From Chitinophagaceae bacterium (GTDB lineage: Bacteria > Bacteroidota > Bacteroidia > Chitinophagales > Chitinophagaceae): 64,000 nucleotides of DNA. The notes beneath the pieces were generated by a model. It did no database searches, was not told the origin of the DNA, and was given only the letters and a program-made list of their open reading frames with translations. This document shows, in pieces, positions 8,407 to 17,207 of the stretch (position 1 is its first letter; every line of letters starts with the position of its first letter). The position numbers were made by a program, and so were the translations under genes. The stretch lies in assembly GCA_947447265.1 (NCBI GenBank), contig CANFKC010000005.1, positions 62,001 through 126,000 of the forward strand. Reading direction: 5' to 3'.

Positions 8407-8790
8407 ATGTCTTTATTCCAACAAAATTCTGGTTATAAAAAATGGGCAAGGTTCCTGGCTATGCTATGGACCTTGCTCATTTTAATTGGATGCCTGATGC
8501 CAGCACGCAACGTTCCCCATGTTGCAGTACCTCTTATAGACAAATGGGTACATTTTATTTTCTTTGGCGGTTTTAGTTTTTTATGGCTTTGCAGTAACCC
8601 TACCAGGAAAATGGTGCGGCTGGTGCTTATGCTGGCCATTTCCGTTGCATTTGGCTGTATTATAGAAATATTGCAGGGAGCATTCCCGGGCCTGGGCAGA
8701 TCATCAGAAGTAATGGATGTAGTTGCAGATGCAATTGGCGGAGCAATTGGTGTGACACTCTTTTCAATAGGTGCGTGGCGGTCAAAATAA
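8407..8790 (+). CDS. VanZ-like family membrane protein
   Basis: 127-residue integral membrane protein with four hydrophobic segments (about 14-31, 45-61, 68-87, 106-121). VanZ-like features are DKWVHFIFFGGFSFL and EILQGAFPGLGRSSEVMDVVADAIGG, the second being the family's E-Q...GR...D..AD..G block. VanZ itself gives low-level teicoplanin resistance, but most family members have no assigned role and this one should not be read as a resistance gene. It follows gcvH by 4 bases, an arrangement that implies co-transcription. Confidence 0.85.
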   Translation: MSLFQQNSGYKKWARFLAMLWTLLILIGCLMPARNVPHVAVPLIDKWVHFIFFGGFSFLWLCSNPTRKMVRLVLMLAISVAFGCIIEILQGAFPGLGRSSEVMDVVADAIGGAIGVTLFSIGAWRSK

Positions 8791-8855
8791 AATTTTGCAT
8801 TTTTAAAACAACAGTGCCCATTTTAATTTTTTACTTTTAGTGCTCAATTCTTTAC

Positions 8856-9575
8856 ATGGCGAAGCTTTCGGTTAACATCAATAAAATTGCCACGCTACGT
8901 AACAGCCGTGGCGGCGACAACCCAAATGTATTACAGGTTGCTATTGACTGCCAGAAGTTTGGCGCCGACGGCATTACCGTGCACCCACGCCCCGATGAAC
9001 GCCACATACGCTACAGCGATGTAAGGGAAATAAATAAAATAATAACTACCGAATTCAATATAGAAGGTAACCCGCTGGAGGATAAGTTTGTTGCGTTGGT
9101 ACTGGAAACAAAACCGGCACAGGTAACCCTCGTGCCAGATGACCCTAACCAGCTCACCAGCAACCACGGATGGGACACCATAAAAGAAAAAGAATACTTA
9201 TCGCAGATAATTAGTGTCTTCAAAAAAGCAGGTATTAGGGTATCAATTTTCGTAGACCCTGTAGAAGAACTTGTTGCGGCGGCGGCGGCTACCGGCACCG
9301 ACCGTGTGGAACTCTACACGGAAGATTATGCAAAGCATTATACTGATAATAAAGATGCCGCAATTGCCGCCTACATTAAGGCTGCTTCAGTGGCCTTCAC
9401 CCACAATTTAGGTGTAAATGCCGGGCACGACCTTGACCGGTTTAATCTGGGCTTTTTCAGTAAGTCAATCCCGAACTTGCTGGAAGTTTCCATAGGACAT
9501 GCCTTGGTGGCTGACGCCCTATATTACGGGCTTGAAAATACGATACAGATGTATAAGAGGGCGCTGAACGGATAG
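8856..9575 (+). CDS. pdxJ: Pyridoxine 5'-phosphate synthase
   Basis: 239-residue PdxJ, which condenses 1-deoxyxylulose 5-phosphate with 3-amino-2-oxopropyl phosphate to make pyridoxine 5'-phosphate in de novo vitamin B6 synthesis. It is a TIM-barrel enzyme; the catalytic residues can be placed at H43 (TVHPRPDERHI), E70 (FNIEGNP) and H191 (VNAGHDL), and the phosphate-binding end at SIGHALVADAL. Length matches E. coli PdxJ. A TACTTTTA box at 8832-8839 is a one-mismatch -7 candidate. It converges with the ADP-ribosylglycohydrolase gene, leaving only 3 bases between the stops. Confidence 0.96.
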   Translation: MAKLSVNINKIATLRNSRGGDNPNVLQVAIDCQKFGADGITVHPRPDERHIRYSDVREINKIITTEFNIEGNPLEDKFVALVLETKPAQVTLVPDDPNQLTSNHGWDTIKEKEYLSQIISVFKKAGIRVSIFVDPVEELVAAAAATGTDRVELYTEDYAKHYTDNKDAAIAAYIKAASVAFTHNLGVNAGHDLDRFNLGFFSKSIPNLLEVSIGHALVADALYYGLENTIQMYKRALNG

Positions 9576-9578
9576 GGG

Positions 9579-10475
9579 CTACCGCATAGCTGTTACCACC
9601 TCAATAAACTCATCAACCAACCTGACCAAAACAGCTGCATCTTTTATAGTATCAAGCTTCGCTTTGTAGGGCGCTGGCAACTGTTCAAAACCTAAATATG
9701 CGCCTGCTATATTACCGGTTATGGCACAAATGGTATCTGTGTCTCCTCCAGAAACAATTATCTCTTTGAAAATTTCTGCAAGGGAACAACCGTTAACCTG
9801 TTGTGCTGCATAAATAGCGAGAGGAACTGTATCAACAACAAAGCCACTGTTACCGTACTTCCTCCCTACTTCCGAAACAGAACCCGCTTCACTATTGAAT
9901 AAAACCAAGCGGTCACGCAGTTGGGTATCAGGCAATGTTTCCAGCAGCAGGGGAATCAATTTTGATTCAACAGTCCATCTTTCGCTTATCGCAGCCTTGA
10001 TGCTTTCTACCACGGCAAATGCACCTGCATAGGCTTCATCATTCCTGTGTGTTATCCTGGCTACATCTGCTATGGTTTGCCTGTCGGGGTTTAAAAATGC
10101 CAATGGAGCCATGCGCATCGCGGCACCGTTACCCGCTGCAAACTCTCCCTGCCGCCCGGCTAAAGCCCAATGACTGCCAACCTGCAATGCCTTTAATGCG
10201 CCCAATGTACTGCTGCCAATTCCGGTTATCTTGTTTTGGTTAAACCAATGCAGCATCTGGCTGGCAATCTTTGCCGGCTCAATTCCCTTTGCCGCAATAA
10301 TAGCTTCGCAGGTAGCAAGCGTAAGTTGCGTATCATCAGAAATTTGCCAGGGGAACCCTAGAAAATCACGATAACTATTGGCATTGTTTTCAAAATATCC
10401 GCCAATGCAGTCGCCTATTGCGCCTGCATATAAACTACCTTTTATCCTGTCTTTTAATTCCATAGACAATGCCAA
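9579..10475 (-). CDS. ADP-ribosylglycohydrolase family protein
   Basis: About 294-298 residues; the start may be the ATG at 10475 or the in-frame ATG at 10463 (MELKDRIKGSLYAGAIGD), where family members usually begin. Metal-binding motifs of the ARH family are visible: GDCIGG early, SDDTQL near residue 45, GAAMRMAPLA mid-protein and SGGDTDTICAITGNIAGA near the C-terminus. The family removes ADP-ribose from proteins (as DraG does) or hydrolyses related ADP-ribose conjugates. No nitrogenase or ADP-ribosyltransferase gene is nearby, so the substrate is unknown. Confidence 0.88.
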   Translation of the reverse strand: MALSMELKDRIKGSLYAGAIGDCIGGYFENNANSYRDFLGFPWQISDDTQLTLATCEAIIAAKGIEPAKIASQMLHWFNQNKITGIGSSTLGALKALQVGSHWALAGRQGEFAAGNGAAMRMAPLAFLNPDRQTIADVARITHRNDEAYAGAFAVVESIKAAISERWTVESKLIPLLLETLPDTQLRDRLVLFNSEAGSVSEVGRKYGNSGFVVDTVPLAIYAAQQVNGCSLAEIFKEIIVSGGDTDTICAITGNIAGAYLGFEQLPAPYKAKLDTIKDAAVLVRLVDEFIEVVTAMR

Positions 10476-10552
10476 AATATATCAGTTGCAATATTAAGCC
10501 AAACCATATTGATTATAATTTGACTGGAGCATTTATATTGGTTTGGGAAGCA

Positions 10553-10560
10553 TAGCTTTG
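10553..10560 (+). promoter_or_regulatory. -7 promoter box before the DUF1003 gene
   Basis: TAGCTTTG is an exact TAnnTTTG match, 25 bases before the ATG at 10586. A well-spaced -33 TTTG is not seen. Confidence 0.45.
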
Positions 10561-10585
10561 TGCTGGTCAATACCAAACTCAAAAA

Positions 10586-11014
10586 ATGGAAAAGCAAAAA
10601 ACATGGCATGAAAAAGATGCTGAAGAACGTACCTTAGGGCACAGAGTGGCGGATGCCGTTGCCAGCGGCATGGGTTCCTGGACCTTCATTATCATTCAGT
10701 CGGTAATAGTGCTGATATGGATGGGACTGAATGTTTTCGGGTTCTGTTATCACTGGGATGTGTACCCGTTTATTCTGCTCAACCTTTTATTTTCAACACA
10801 GGCTGCTTATGCAGCGCCCATCATCATGATGTCGCAAAACAGGCAGGGCGAACGCGACCGCGCACAGGCAGAAGCCGATTACCAAACCAACCGTGATGCG
10901 AAGGACGAAATAGAAGCACTACAAAAAAAGCTGAACAGTATCGAGGTAGAGAAACTAGACAAACTGATCACTATGTTTGAAGAATTGAAGAAGGAAATTA
11001 AAGCCAAACAATAA
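10586..11014 (+). CDS. DUF1003 family membrane protein
   Basis: 142 residues with two membrane segments (about 32-52 and 60-80) and a charged C-terminal helix. The DUF1003 signature is clear: GSWTFIIIQS, LNLLFSTQAAYAAPIIMMSQNRQ, then DRAQAEADYQTNRDAKDEI. The last 50 residues are a likely coiled coil (EIEALQKKL...EELKKEIK). The family is widespread and uncharacterised. It stands alone between two minus-strand genes. Confidence 0.88.
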   Translation: MEKQKTWHEKDAEERTLGHRVADAVASGMGSWTFIIIQSVIVLIWMGLNVFGFCYHWDVYPFILLNLLFSTQAAYAAPIIMMSQNRQGERDRAQAEADYQTNRDAKDEIEALQKKLNSIEVEKLDKLITMFEELKKEIKAKQ

Positions 11015-11085
11015 TTAATAAGCCTGTAGATTTTAAGATAACCGGACTTCGGAATTTGTGTTTTATTATTTCAAAATTTGCTCCC

Positions 11086-12096
11086 CTAGGTCAGGCTCTT
11101 AAAGACAGTATATCTCAGCAATAACTCTAACGATAAAAATATAATGGCGAGCATCGCAAATGGGAAGAACAGCTCAGCATAACGCTTGAAGGAAGTTACC
11201 TCTATACTCGTTTTCTCCATCCTGTCAATCTCGTCATAAATGGTTTTGAGCGAATTGTTGCTAGTGGCACGGAAGTATTTGCCGCCGGTCTGTGCAGCTA
11301 TTTGCTTCAGCAATGGCTCATCAATATTCACCGGCATCATTTGCTTTACCGTACCCATTGGGGTCTGCATAGGTATCAGCGCCTGGCCTTCTGTGCCCAC
11401 ACCAATGGTGTATACTTTTAGCTTGTAAACTTTGGCAATTTCAAGGGCTGTTAATGGCGATATTTTACCACAGTTGTTTTCACCGTCCGTCATTAAAATA
11501 ATCACCTTACTTTTTGCTTTTGAGTACCGTAATTTATCTACAGATGTAGCTAATCCGTCGCCTATGGCAGTACCATCTGTTACCATGCCGCTTTTCAGGC
11601 TCATGATCTGCTCTTTCAGCACCTGGTGATCAATTGTAATAGGGCACATGGTAAAACTCTCACCCGAAAATATAACCAGACCAATACGGTCGGAAGGGCG
11701 CTTATCAACAAACTCAAGGGCAACTTTTTTTGCCGCTTCCATGCGGTTAGGCTTAAAATCTTCAGCAAGCATACTGCCGGATATATCCACACCCATTACC
11801 AGATCAATACCATCGGTATCGCTGTTGAGTGTGGTATTGGTGCTTTGAGGACGCGCCAGCGCTATTATCAGCATTATCAGCGCCACTATCCTCAACACAA
11901 ATAAAACAGGCCGGAAACGCGCTTTAAACCCGGGAGGCAACGATTTAATACCACCAAGTGTTGTAACGCGCAGAACTGGCTGGCTATTTTTACGGCCACG
12001 CAATTGCCACCATATCATAAAAGGGATAAGGAGCAGCAACGCGAAAAAATACGGATGCGCAAATGTGATGTGTTTCCAATCCAGAAATGCTTTCAT
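11086..12096 (-). CDS. batA: BatA-type von Willebrand factor A membrane protein
   Basis: 336-residue membrane protein with two N-terminal hydrophobic segments (about 14-30 and 64-81), a vWA domain with the MIDAS motif DISGS at 104-108 and conserved LMTDGENNCG, and a C-terminal membrane helix (about 313-331). This matches BatA of the Bacteroidota Bat operon, which in Bacteroides is linked to aerotolerance and probably acts as a periplasmic or membrane chaperone complex. The upstream gene stops 2 bases before this ATG, which implies translational coupling. BatB-E are not found downstream, where a DUF1003 gene reads the other way. Confidence 0.9.
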   Translation of the reverse strand: MKAFLDWKHITFAHPYFFALLLLIPFMIWWQLRGRKNSQPVLRVTTLGGIKSLPPGFKARFRPVLFVLRIVALIMLIIALARPQSTNTTLNSDTDGIDLVMGVDISGSMLAEDFKPNRMEAAKKVALEFVDKRPSDRIGLVIFSGESFTMCPITIDHQVLKEQIMSLKSGMVTDGTAIGDGLATSVDKLRYSKAKSKVIILMTDGENNCGKISPLTALEIAKVYKLKVYTIGVGTEGQALIPMQTPMGTVKQMMPVNIDEPLLKQIAAQTGGKYFRATSNNSLKTIYDEIDRMEKTSIEVTSFKRYAELFFPFAMLAIIFLSLELLLRYTVFKSLT

Positions 12097-12098
12097 AC

Positions 12099-13049
12099 TT
12101 AGTTTTCCGTTGGGGTTTGATTAGTTACAGGTCTTGAAGAGTCAACAAATTTCTTAGCATTATCCATCGCATCAAAATGCTCCTGTGGCATTGGCTGCGA
12201 CTTTGCGAATTTAGCAAGATCGGCTGTTTGCAGAATAACAGTGAGCACGCTCACGTATTGCTGCAGTTCTTTATGCAGTCGTGCTTTGTATAACAACTCG
12301 TCGGTCGTTAATTCCATAGCATGTGTCTTGAAACGTTCTTCAATATAGCTCCTGACAATATCGGTGAGTTCAATGTAATATTCTTTAACCTGGTTCTTTT
12401 GCCACAGCTGTCTGGCATCCAGTTCTGCCAGCTTTGCGAGCACCTGGTCTTGCAGCGGCACCTTTGGTTGCTTCGGTTCTTTTACCACAGGCTTCTTATG
12501 CTTCATGTAATATACTACACCAATTATAGTTAGCACCACCAGCGCTATACCACCAATAATATACCACAAATAATCGAGCCAGGTGGCATCTACGAACATG
12601 ATACTTTTAATAGGCTTGAACGCCTTGTTGGTGTCAACAGCTACCGTTTGTACCAGCAACTGGAATGAATCGGTTGTAAGTACAGAAGCCGTACCACTGG
12701 TTGGGATAACTGCAAACTGAAATGGCGGAATCTGGAATAAACCTGAATCGAACCCCGTTACCAGGAGCTTTTGTTTGTAGGTTATGTATCCACCCTGCTT
12801 TATGGTGTCTATTTTACCCTTTTCCACCACCTCCAGCTTATTAAAAGAATCGAGGATAGTTGGCCACTGAATTTTTACTGAAGAAGGATTGTGCCTTACT
12901 TCTAAAAATAATTTTGCCTGGTCACCCACCAATATCTGCCTTACATCCAGGCGGGCGGTTGCAGTAGCATCGCCCTGGGCCACGGCGTATTGCGAAACAA
13001 AAATTAAAACCGTAAATAAAACCAACCTCTTAATTACGCTTGTGTTCAT
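12099..13049 (-). CDS. Bat-operon membrane protein with periplasmic beta domain
   Basis: 316 residues: signal peptide to about residue 25 (QYAVAQ), a periplasmic beta-rich region (about 30-150, with VRQILVGDQAKLFLEV), one membrane helix (about 161-183), and a cytoplasmic helical region (about 200-316) that resembles the DUF4381-type tails found in Bat/MoxR operons. In Bacteroidota a protein of this layout regularly lies between the DUF58 protein and BatA. Its role is unknown; it probably forms part of the same membrane complex. It lies 105 bases after the DUF58 gene and 2 bases before batA. Confidence 0.7.
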   Translation of the reverse strand: MNTSVIKRLVLFTVLIFVSQYAVAQGDATATARLDVRQILVGDQAKLFLEVRHNPSSVKIQWPTILDSFNKLEVVEKGKIDTIKQGGYITYKQKLLVTGFDSGLFQIPPFQFAVIPTSGTASVLTTDSFQLLVQTVAVDTNKAFKPIKSIMFVDATWLDYLWYIIGGIALVVLTIIGVVYYMKHKKPVVKEPKQPKVPLQDQVLAKLAELDARQLWQKNQVKEYYIELTDIVRSYIEERFKTHAMELTTDELLYKARLHKELQQYVSVLTVILQTADLAKFAKSQPMPQEHFDAMDNAKKFVDSSRPVTNQTPTEN

Positions 13050-13154
13050 CTGAGTTTAACGTTATTAATATTCTGCTTTTTATTGCAACAACATTTATGA
13101 ATCCCTGACCAATCCATTGCCGAATTGTCAAATTACCAAATTGTCGAATTAAAT

Positions 13155-14021
13155 TTACCTCCGCTTAAAGTAACCCTGCAATACCTTCACATAATCTTCT
13201 TCGGTGCGAATGTTGAGTAAAGATGCGCCACTTTTTCTGAAAGCCTGGTTGCAATATTTATTTTTGGTTTCGAAAGCAGCTGCATAGTGGTTCCTTATCC
13301 CCCTGTCGTCAGTATCTACCCACTTCAGCTCTCCCGTTTCTGAATCAACTAACTGAATAAGGCCGGCTGGGGGCAATTCTTTATCGTACTTATCATAAAC
13401 GTGAATGCCAACAAGGTCGTGTCTCCGTGCGGCAAGTTGCAAGGGTTGCTCATAAGGCTTACTTACAAAATCGCTCAGCAGAAAGGCAATGGTTTTTTTC
13501 TTAATAACATTGTTGAGGAATTCCAACGCCACACCTACATTGGTATCGGAAGTATTGGTTGGTTCCAGCGCAATCAATTCACGGATGATGCGTAAAATAT
13601 GGCCCTTACCCTTTTTAGGTGGTATGTATTTTTCAATTCTATCGCTGAAGAATATAACACCTACCTTATCGTTATTCGTCGTTGCTGAAAACGATAATAC
13701 CGCTCCCAACTCCGTTATCAGTTCGCGCTTGGTGCGTTGCTGCGTGCCAAACAACGAACTGCTGCTGATGTCCACCAGCAGCATCACTATCAATTCCCGC
13801 TCTTCTTCAAAAACCTTTACGAATGGGGTATTAAAGCGCGCGGTAACATTCCAGTCAATGAATTTAACATCATCGCCCGGAGTATATTCCCGCACTTCGC
13901 TGAACGACATACCCCTACCCTTAAAAGTAGAATGGTATTCGCCAGCAAATATGTGGTTACTGAGTCCTTTTGTTTTAATTTCTATTCTCCGGACCTTTTT
14001 GAGTATTTCTGCTGTTGTCAT
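13155..14021 (-). CDS. DUF58 (vWA-like) domain protein of the Bat operon
   Basis: 288-residue soluble protein of the DUF58 family. The hallmark N-terminal block (GEYHSTFKGRGMSFSEVREYTPGDDVKFIDWNVT is the region 28-60, with G..F.E.R.Y..GD......W) is intact, and a degenerate MIDAS (DISSS, 84-88) starts the vWA-like domain. DUF58 proteins almost always accompany a MoxR AAA+ ATPase; here the gene upstream is a DegT aminotransferase instead, so MoxR must be encoded elsewhere. It is probably the first gene of a three-gene operon with the next two. Confidence 0.9.
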   Translation of the reverse strand: MTTAEILKKVRRIEIKTKGLSNHIFAGEYHSTFKGRGMSFSEVREYTPGDDVKFIDWNVTARFNTPFVKVFEEERELIVMLLVDISSSSLFGTQQRTKRELITELGAVLSFSATTNNDKVGVIFFSDRIEKYIPPKKGKGHILRIIRELIALEPTNTSDTNVGVALEFLNNVIKKKTIAFLLSDFVSKPYEQPLQLAARRHDLVGIHVYDKYDKELPPAGLIQLVDSETGELKWVDTDDRGIRNHYAAAFETKNKYCNQAFRKSGASLLNIRTEEDYVKVLQGYFKRR

Positions 14022-14077
14022 TATAGTCTAAAGTCGTTAGTAGAAAGTAGAAAGCTGTTCGTTTTTTTTGTTGAACC

Positions 14078-15292
14078 TTATGCTGTAGTTGCAGCCTTAG
14101 CGATGACGCGGGTCAATATAGCAGCCATTCTGTCTGCGCGTTCCTGTGCCTGTTCTTCTGTCCATAGCAAGCTGGTAAGCGATGAAATACAGCGGCTGAT
14201 AATGGCATCGCTAGCCGGGAAAGCCTGGTTAGCGTAATGCAATACCTGCTTTTTCTGTTCTTCATAAAATTTATTCATCCAGCTTCCGCTCTGCAGGTGT
14301 TGCCATTTGCGGATATAGTGCCAGTTATTATCGTACCAATAGAAATTACCTCCGATGCCTGTTGCGCCCATTTCGGCAACCGCTTCCCGAGCCATTTCTT
14401 CCGTTGGCAGGAAGAACGACAGGAAAGAACCGGTATTGCCAGCGGGGTCAGGAATTACCCTGAAGGTAAGGCCTTCAACATTTTTCAGCGTATTGTAAAC
14501 TATGTCGTGGTTGCGCCTCTGTATGGCAAGGAACTCGCCAAGCCTGCGCACCTGCGCCAAACCAACGGCTGCATGCAGTTCAGAAATACGATAGTTATAA
14601 CCGAGGTATGGATGCAGGTCAGCGCCGCGGTCTTTACCCATGTGGTCATGCCCGTGATCGCTGTATTGGTCGCACTTTTCAAAAATTTCTTTATTATTGG
14701 TAAGCACTGCGCCGCCTTCAGCACACGTTATTATCTTAACAAAATCAAGCGAGAAGGTACCGGCATCGCCTATAGTACCCAGGCGTTTGCCTTTATAGGT
14801 TGCACCAATTGCCTGGCAGGCATCTTCCAGCAAAAATAATTTATACTTTTCGCAGATAGCTTTTAATTCATCCATCTGCGCCATGCTGCCGCACATGTGC
14901 ACGGGCATTATAGCTTTTGTTTTGGGCGTTATAGCGCGTTCAACCGCTTCCGGGTCAAGCGTGAGCGTTTCATCAATATCTACAGGTACCGGTATTGCAC
15001 CTACTGAAAGTACCGCTTCGAAACTAGCCACGAAAGTAAAAGTTGGCATAATTATCTCGTCGCCGGCGCCAATGCCCAGGGCCGCCATAGCAGTTGTAAG
15101 GGCCGCGGTTCCGCTGCTTACCAGCTGCGCGTAGCCACTACCAAAAGTATTGCAGATCTCTTGCTCCAGTTCTTTAGCTTTCCATATTCCTTTACGCGGA
15201 CCATCAAAACCATAGCGCATAAGGATGCCCGTTTCCAGTACATCATTTACTTCCTTGCGCTCCTGCGCGCCAAATAATTCATAGCCTGGCAT
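14078..15292 (-). CDS. DegT/DnrJ/EryC1/StrS-family PLP aminotransferase
   Basis: 404-residue sugar aminotransferase-type protein. The PLP-binding lysine is K186 in FSLDFVKIITCAEGGAV, and the family motifs SSGTAALTTAM (59-70), PTFTFVAS and LLEDACQAIGA are present. Members usually transfer an amino group to a keto-sugar nucleotide for surface polysaccharides or antibiotics. No other sugar-nucleotide gene is nearby, so substrate and pathway are unknown. An exact -7 box TACATTTG (15313-15320, minus strand) lies 21 bases upstream. Confidence 0.9.
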   Translation of the reverse strand: MPGYELFGAQERKEVNDVLETGILMRYGFDGPRKGIWKAKELEQEICNTFGSGYAQLVSSGTAALTTAMAALGIGAGDEIIMPTFTFVASFEAVLSVGAIPVPVDIDETLTLDPEAVERAITPKTKAIMPVHMCGSMAQMDELKAICEKYKLFLLEDACQAIGATYKGKRLGTIGDAGTFSLDFVKIITCAEGGAVLTNNKEIFEKCDQYSDHGHDHMGKDRGADLHPYLGYNYRISELHAAVGLAQVRRLGEFLAIQRRNHDIVYNTLKNVEGLTFRVIPDPAGNTGSFLSFFLPTEEMAREAVAEMGATGIGGNFYWYDNNWHYIRKWQHLQSGSWMNKFYEEQKKQVLHYANQAFPASDAIISRCISSLTSLLWTEEQAQERADRMAAILTRVIAKAATTA

Positions 15293-15312
15293 AGTACAAA
15301 TATTAATTTGGA

Positions 15313-15320
15313 CAAATGTA
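15313..15320 (-). promoter_or_regulatory. -7 promoter box before the aminotransferase gene
   Basis: The minus strand reads TACATTTG, an exact TAnnTTTG match. The start would fall near 15306, about 14 bases before the ATG. No clear -33 box. Confidence 0.45.
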
Positions 15321-15420
15321 GCGGTTAACTACCTTAAAAGGGAATGTTGAATACTTAAAATTTTCTGAAAAAAGGGGTATTTCCGCTTACAATGACCCCG
15401 CGTTTGTCGGGCAAAGTATC

Positions 15421-15428
15421 TAAATTTG
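15421..15428 (+). promoter_or_regulatory. -7 promoter box before the 15455 gene
   Basis: TAAATTTG is an exact -7 match, 26 bases before the ATG. A TTTG at 15403-15406 is only 14 bases upstream, closer than the usual 19-21. Confidence 0.45.
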
Positions 15429-15454
15429 AATAATAAACAATAGGTCCCATCATT

Positions 15455-16129
15455 ATGAAACACCTGCGTACTTTAAATGTAGCGCTTAACGCTGCCTTCT
15501 GGATCGGTTTTGCGCTCTGCATAGCAGGAGTTTATTTCACTGTTTTACATTGGCCTTATGGGAGTTATATTCGCAGCACAGGCTATATAATTATGGCGCT
15601 CACCGGTGCTATCTGCCCTTTTGTATTGCGATTCCAACCCAAACTTGCAAAAATTCAACTCACCTTGTTGTATTGGGGTATGGCCCTGTTATTTCCTGTA
15701 ATGAATTTCAAGCATGCACTATTGCAGAACGGGTTTTCGAAAACAACCTACTACGGCCTGGTGCAACTTACACTCCTTATGCTCTTATCGTCGGCGGGTA
15801 TTTACCTTTACCGGTTATTTACAGGCGAGATGAAAAACGGCATACCACGCAAATTCGCCAAGATGGAACCCATCGAGCTAACGGGTGTTGAATTAGCTAA
15901 TTATGCCGGCACCTACGTAAATACTCAATTGCCCCTCGAAATAACCATCACCAGCTGTGATAGTGAACTTATTGCACAGGCCACCGAACAGAAGCCCTTT
16001 CCGCTGCAAGCAATAGGTAGCGATACTTTCAGATACGATAAGGCAAAAATTGCCGTAGCATTCCATTCTAATGGCCAGGGCCTTACGCTGCACCAGCATG
16101 GCGGGGAGTTTTTGTTTAAGAAGGTGTAA
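15455..16129 (+). CDS. Membrane protein with C-terminal beta domain, unknown function
   Basis: 224 residues. Four hydrophobic segments fill the first 125 residues (about 11-30, 40-58, 68-84, 104-122). A soluble tail of about 90 residues follows, starting with ELTGVELANYAGTYVNTQ and containing PFPLQAIGSDTFRYD. That tail pattern (L..Y.G.Y...., then F.....) resembles the small beta domain that follows serine beta-lactamase-like domains in many Bacteroidota proteins, but no hydrolase domain is present here. I do not recognise the protein and assign no function. It is a single-gene unit with a promoter box upstream. Confidence 0.7.
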   Translation: MKHLRTLNVALNAAFWIGFALCIAGVYFTVLHWPYGSYIRSTGYIIMALTGAICPFVLRFQPKLAKIQLTLLYWGMALLFPVMNFKHALLQNGFSKTTYYGLVQLTLLMLLSSAGIYLYRLFTGEMKNGIPRKFAKMEPIELTGVELANYAGTYVNTQLPLEITITSCDSELIAQATEQKPFPLQAIGSDTFRYDKAKIAVAFHSNGQGLTLHQHGGEFLFKKV

Positions 16130-16131
16130 TT

Positions 16132-16265
16132 GTCTGAACTATGATTTTTAGGATTTAAAGATCCGGCATCCGGAAGCCAGTCAAAAGCAGACCTCCTAGC
16201 AGGAAAACAGAACGTTACACTCAGCGGATCTTATAATCCTGAAATCATAAAATCATAATTCAGAC
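16132..16265. repeat. Long imperfect inverted repeat in intergenic region
   Basis: A left arm (16132-16166, GTCTGAACTATGATTTTT... GATCCGG) and a right arm (16225-16265, CGGATCTTATAATCCTG...TTCAGAC) are imperfect complements. They could form a stem of about 35 bp closing a loop of about 58 bases. It lies between two plus-strand genes. It may act as a terminator or be a dispersed intergenic repeat. Confidence 0.7.
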
Positions 16266-16312
16266 AAATTTTACTCACAGCAAATTATTTACGCCCCTAT
16301 AGCTATAAGTGC

Positions 16313-16320
16313 TATTTTTG
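16313..16320 (+). promoter_or_regulatory. -7 promoter box before the 16338 lipoprotein gene
   Basis: TATTTTTG is an exact TAnnTTTG match 17 bases before the ATG; TTTA at 16288-16291 lies 21 bases upstream as a partial -33 box. Confidence 0.5.
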
Positions 16321-16337
16321 CAGCAAATATTCATATC

Positions 16338-17195
16338 ATGAAAAATTTAGTGAAATTATCAGTTGTTGCCGCTGTTTCGGCAATGGGCTTTGCATCATGT
16401 AATAATGCAGCTACTGAAGGCAATAAAGGTACTACCGATACCATGCAGAAAGCGGTTCCACGCCAGCCGGTAGCTATTGCTAAGGTTGTTCCTTCTCCTG
16501 AATTTCCTAAAGCCAGCCTTAAAATGGGCGCTGTAAAGGCTGAAAAAGTTGGCAAAGACTCGACAAAAGTAACTTTCAATTTTGATGTGAAAGATTATGA
16601 GCTTAAGGCACAAACGCCTGATGCCGCTGCCAAAAATTGTAACAATTCTGATAAAGGTCAGCACATACACTTTATAATGGATTACACCCCATATAAAGCA
16701 TTGTATGAGGCTAAAAATGAAATTACCCTCCCTAATGATGGTAAAGAACATTACCTCATGTGCTTCCTGAGCCGCTCTTACCATGAGTCTATCAAGAGCC
16801 CGGGTGCTGCTGTAGTTTATCATTTTAAAATTGATGAAAAAGGCAACCTTAAAAAGTTGGATGAACCTAAAACCCCAATGCTGTTCTATAGCCGCCCGAA
16901 AGGCGATTATATTGGCAAAGACACTGCTAATGTGTTGCTGGATTTCTACGTTTGGAACGCATCGCTTGCCGCTGATGCATACAAGGTAAAAGCTGACATA
17001 AGTAATGATAATATTCCAAGCCAGACTTTAAGCACAGTTGTAGACAAATGGGAATCGAACTTCATTCAAAACCTGGGTACAGGTAAGTGCAAAGTGGTTC
17101 TTACACTGGTTGACAAAGACGGTAAGAATGTAGATGGCCCTATGACAAACGCAACCCGCGAATTCAATATGGCTGCAGCTGAGCCAATGAAATAA
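16338..17195 (+). CDS. Putative lipoprotein, unknown function
   Basis: 285 residues with a lipoprotein signal peptide whose acylated cysteine is probably C21 (GFASC). The mature protein starts with a Thr/Gln-rich linker and then a beta-rich domain; visible blocks are GQHIHFIMDYTPYKALYE near residue 110 and EHYLMCFLSRSYHESIKSP near 140, which include several His that could bind a metal. I do not recognise a characterised family. An exact promoter -7 box precedes it and a strong terminator hairpin follows, so it is an isolated and probably well expressed unit. Confidence 0.75.
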   Translation: MKNLVKLSVVAAVSAMGFASCNNAATEGNKGTTDTMQKAVPRQPVAIAKVVPSPEFPKASLKMGAVKAEKVGKDSTKVTFNFDVKDYELKAQTPDAAAKNCNNSDKGQHIHFIMDYTPYKALYEAKNEITLPNDGKEHYLMCFLSRSYHESIKSPGAAVVYHFKIDEKGNLKKLDEPKTPMLFYSRPKGDYIGKDTANVLLDFYVWNASLAADAYKVKADISNDNIPSQTLSTVVDKWESNFIQNLGTGKCKVVLTLVDKDGKNVDGPMTNATREFNMAAAEPMK

Positions 17196-17207
17196 TTATT
17201 ATTCTTT

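Noticed and set aside
8407-8790. Reading the VanZ-like gene as a glycopeptide-resistance determinant
   Set aside because: No vanHAX-type genes are near and VanZ-like proteins are mostly unrelated to resistance.
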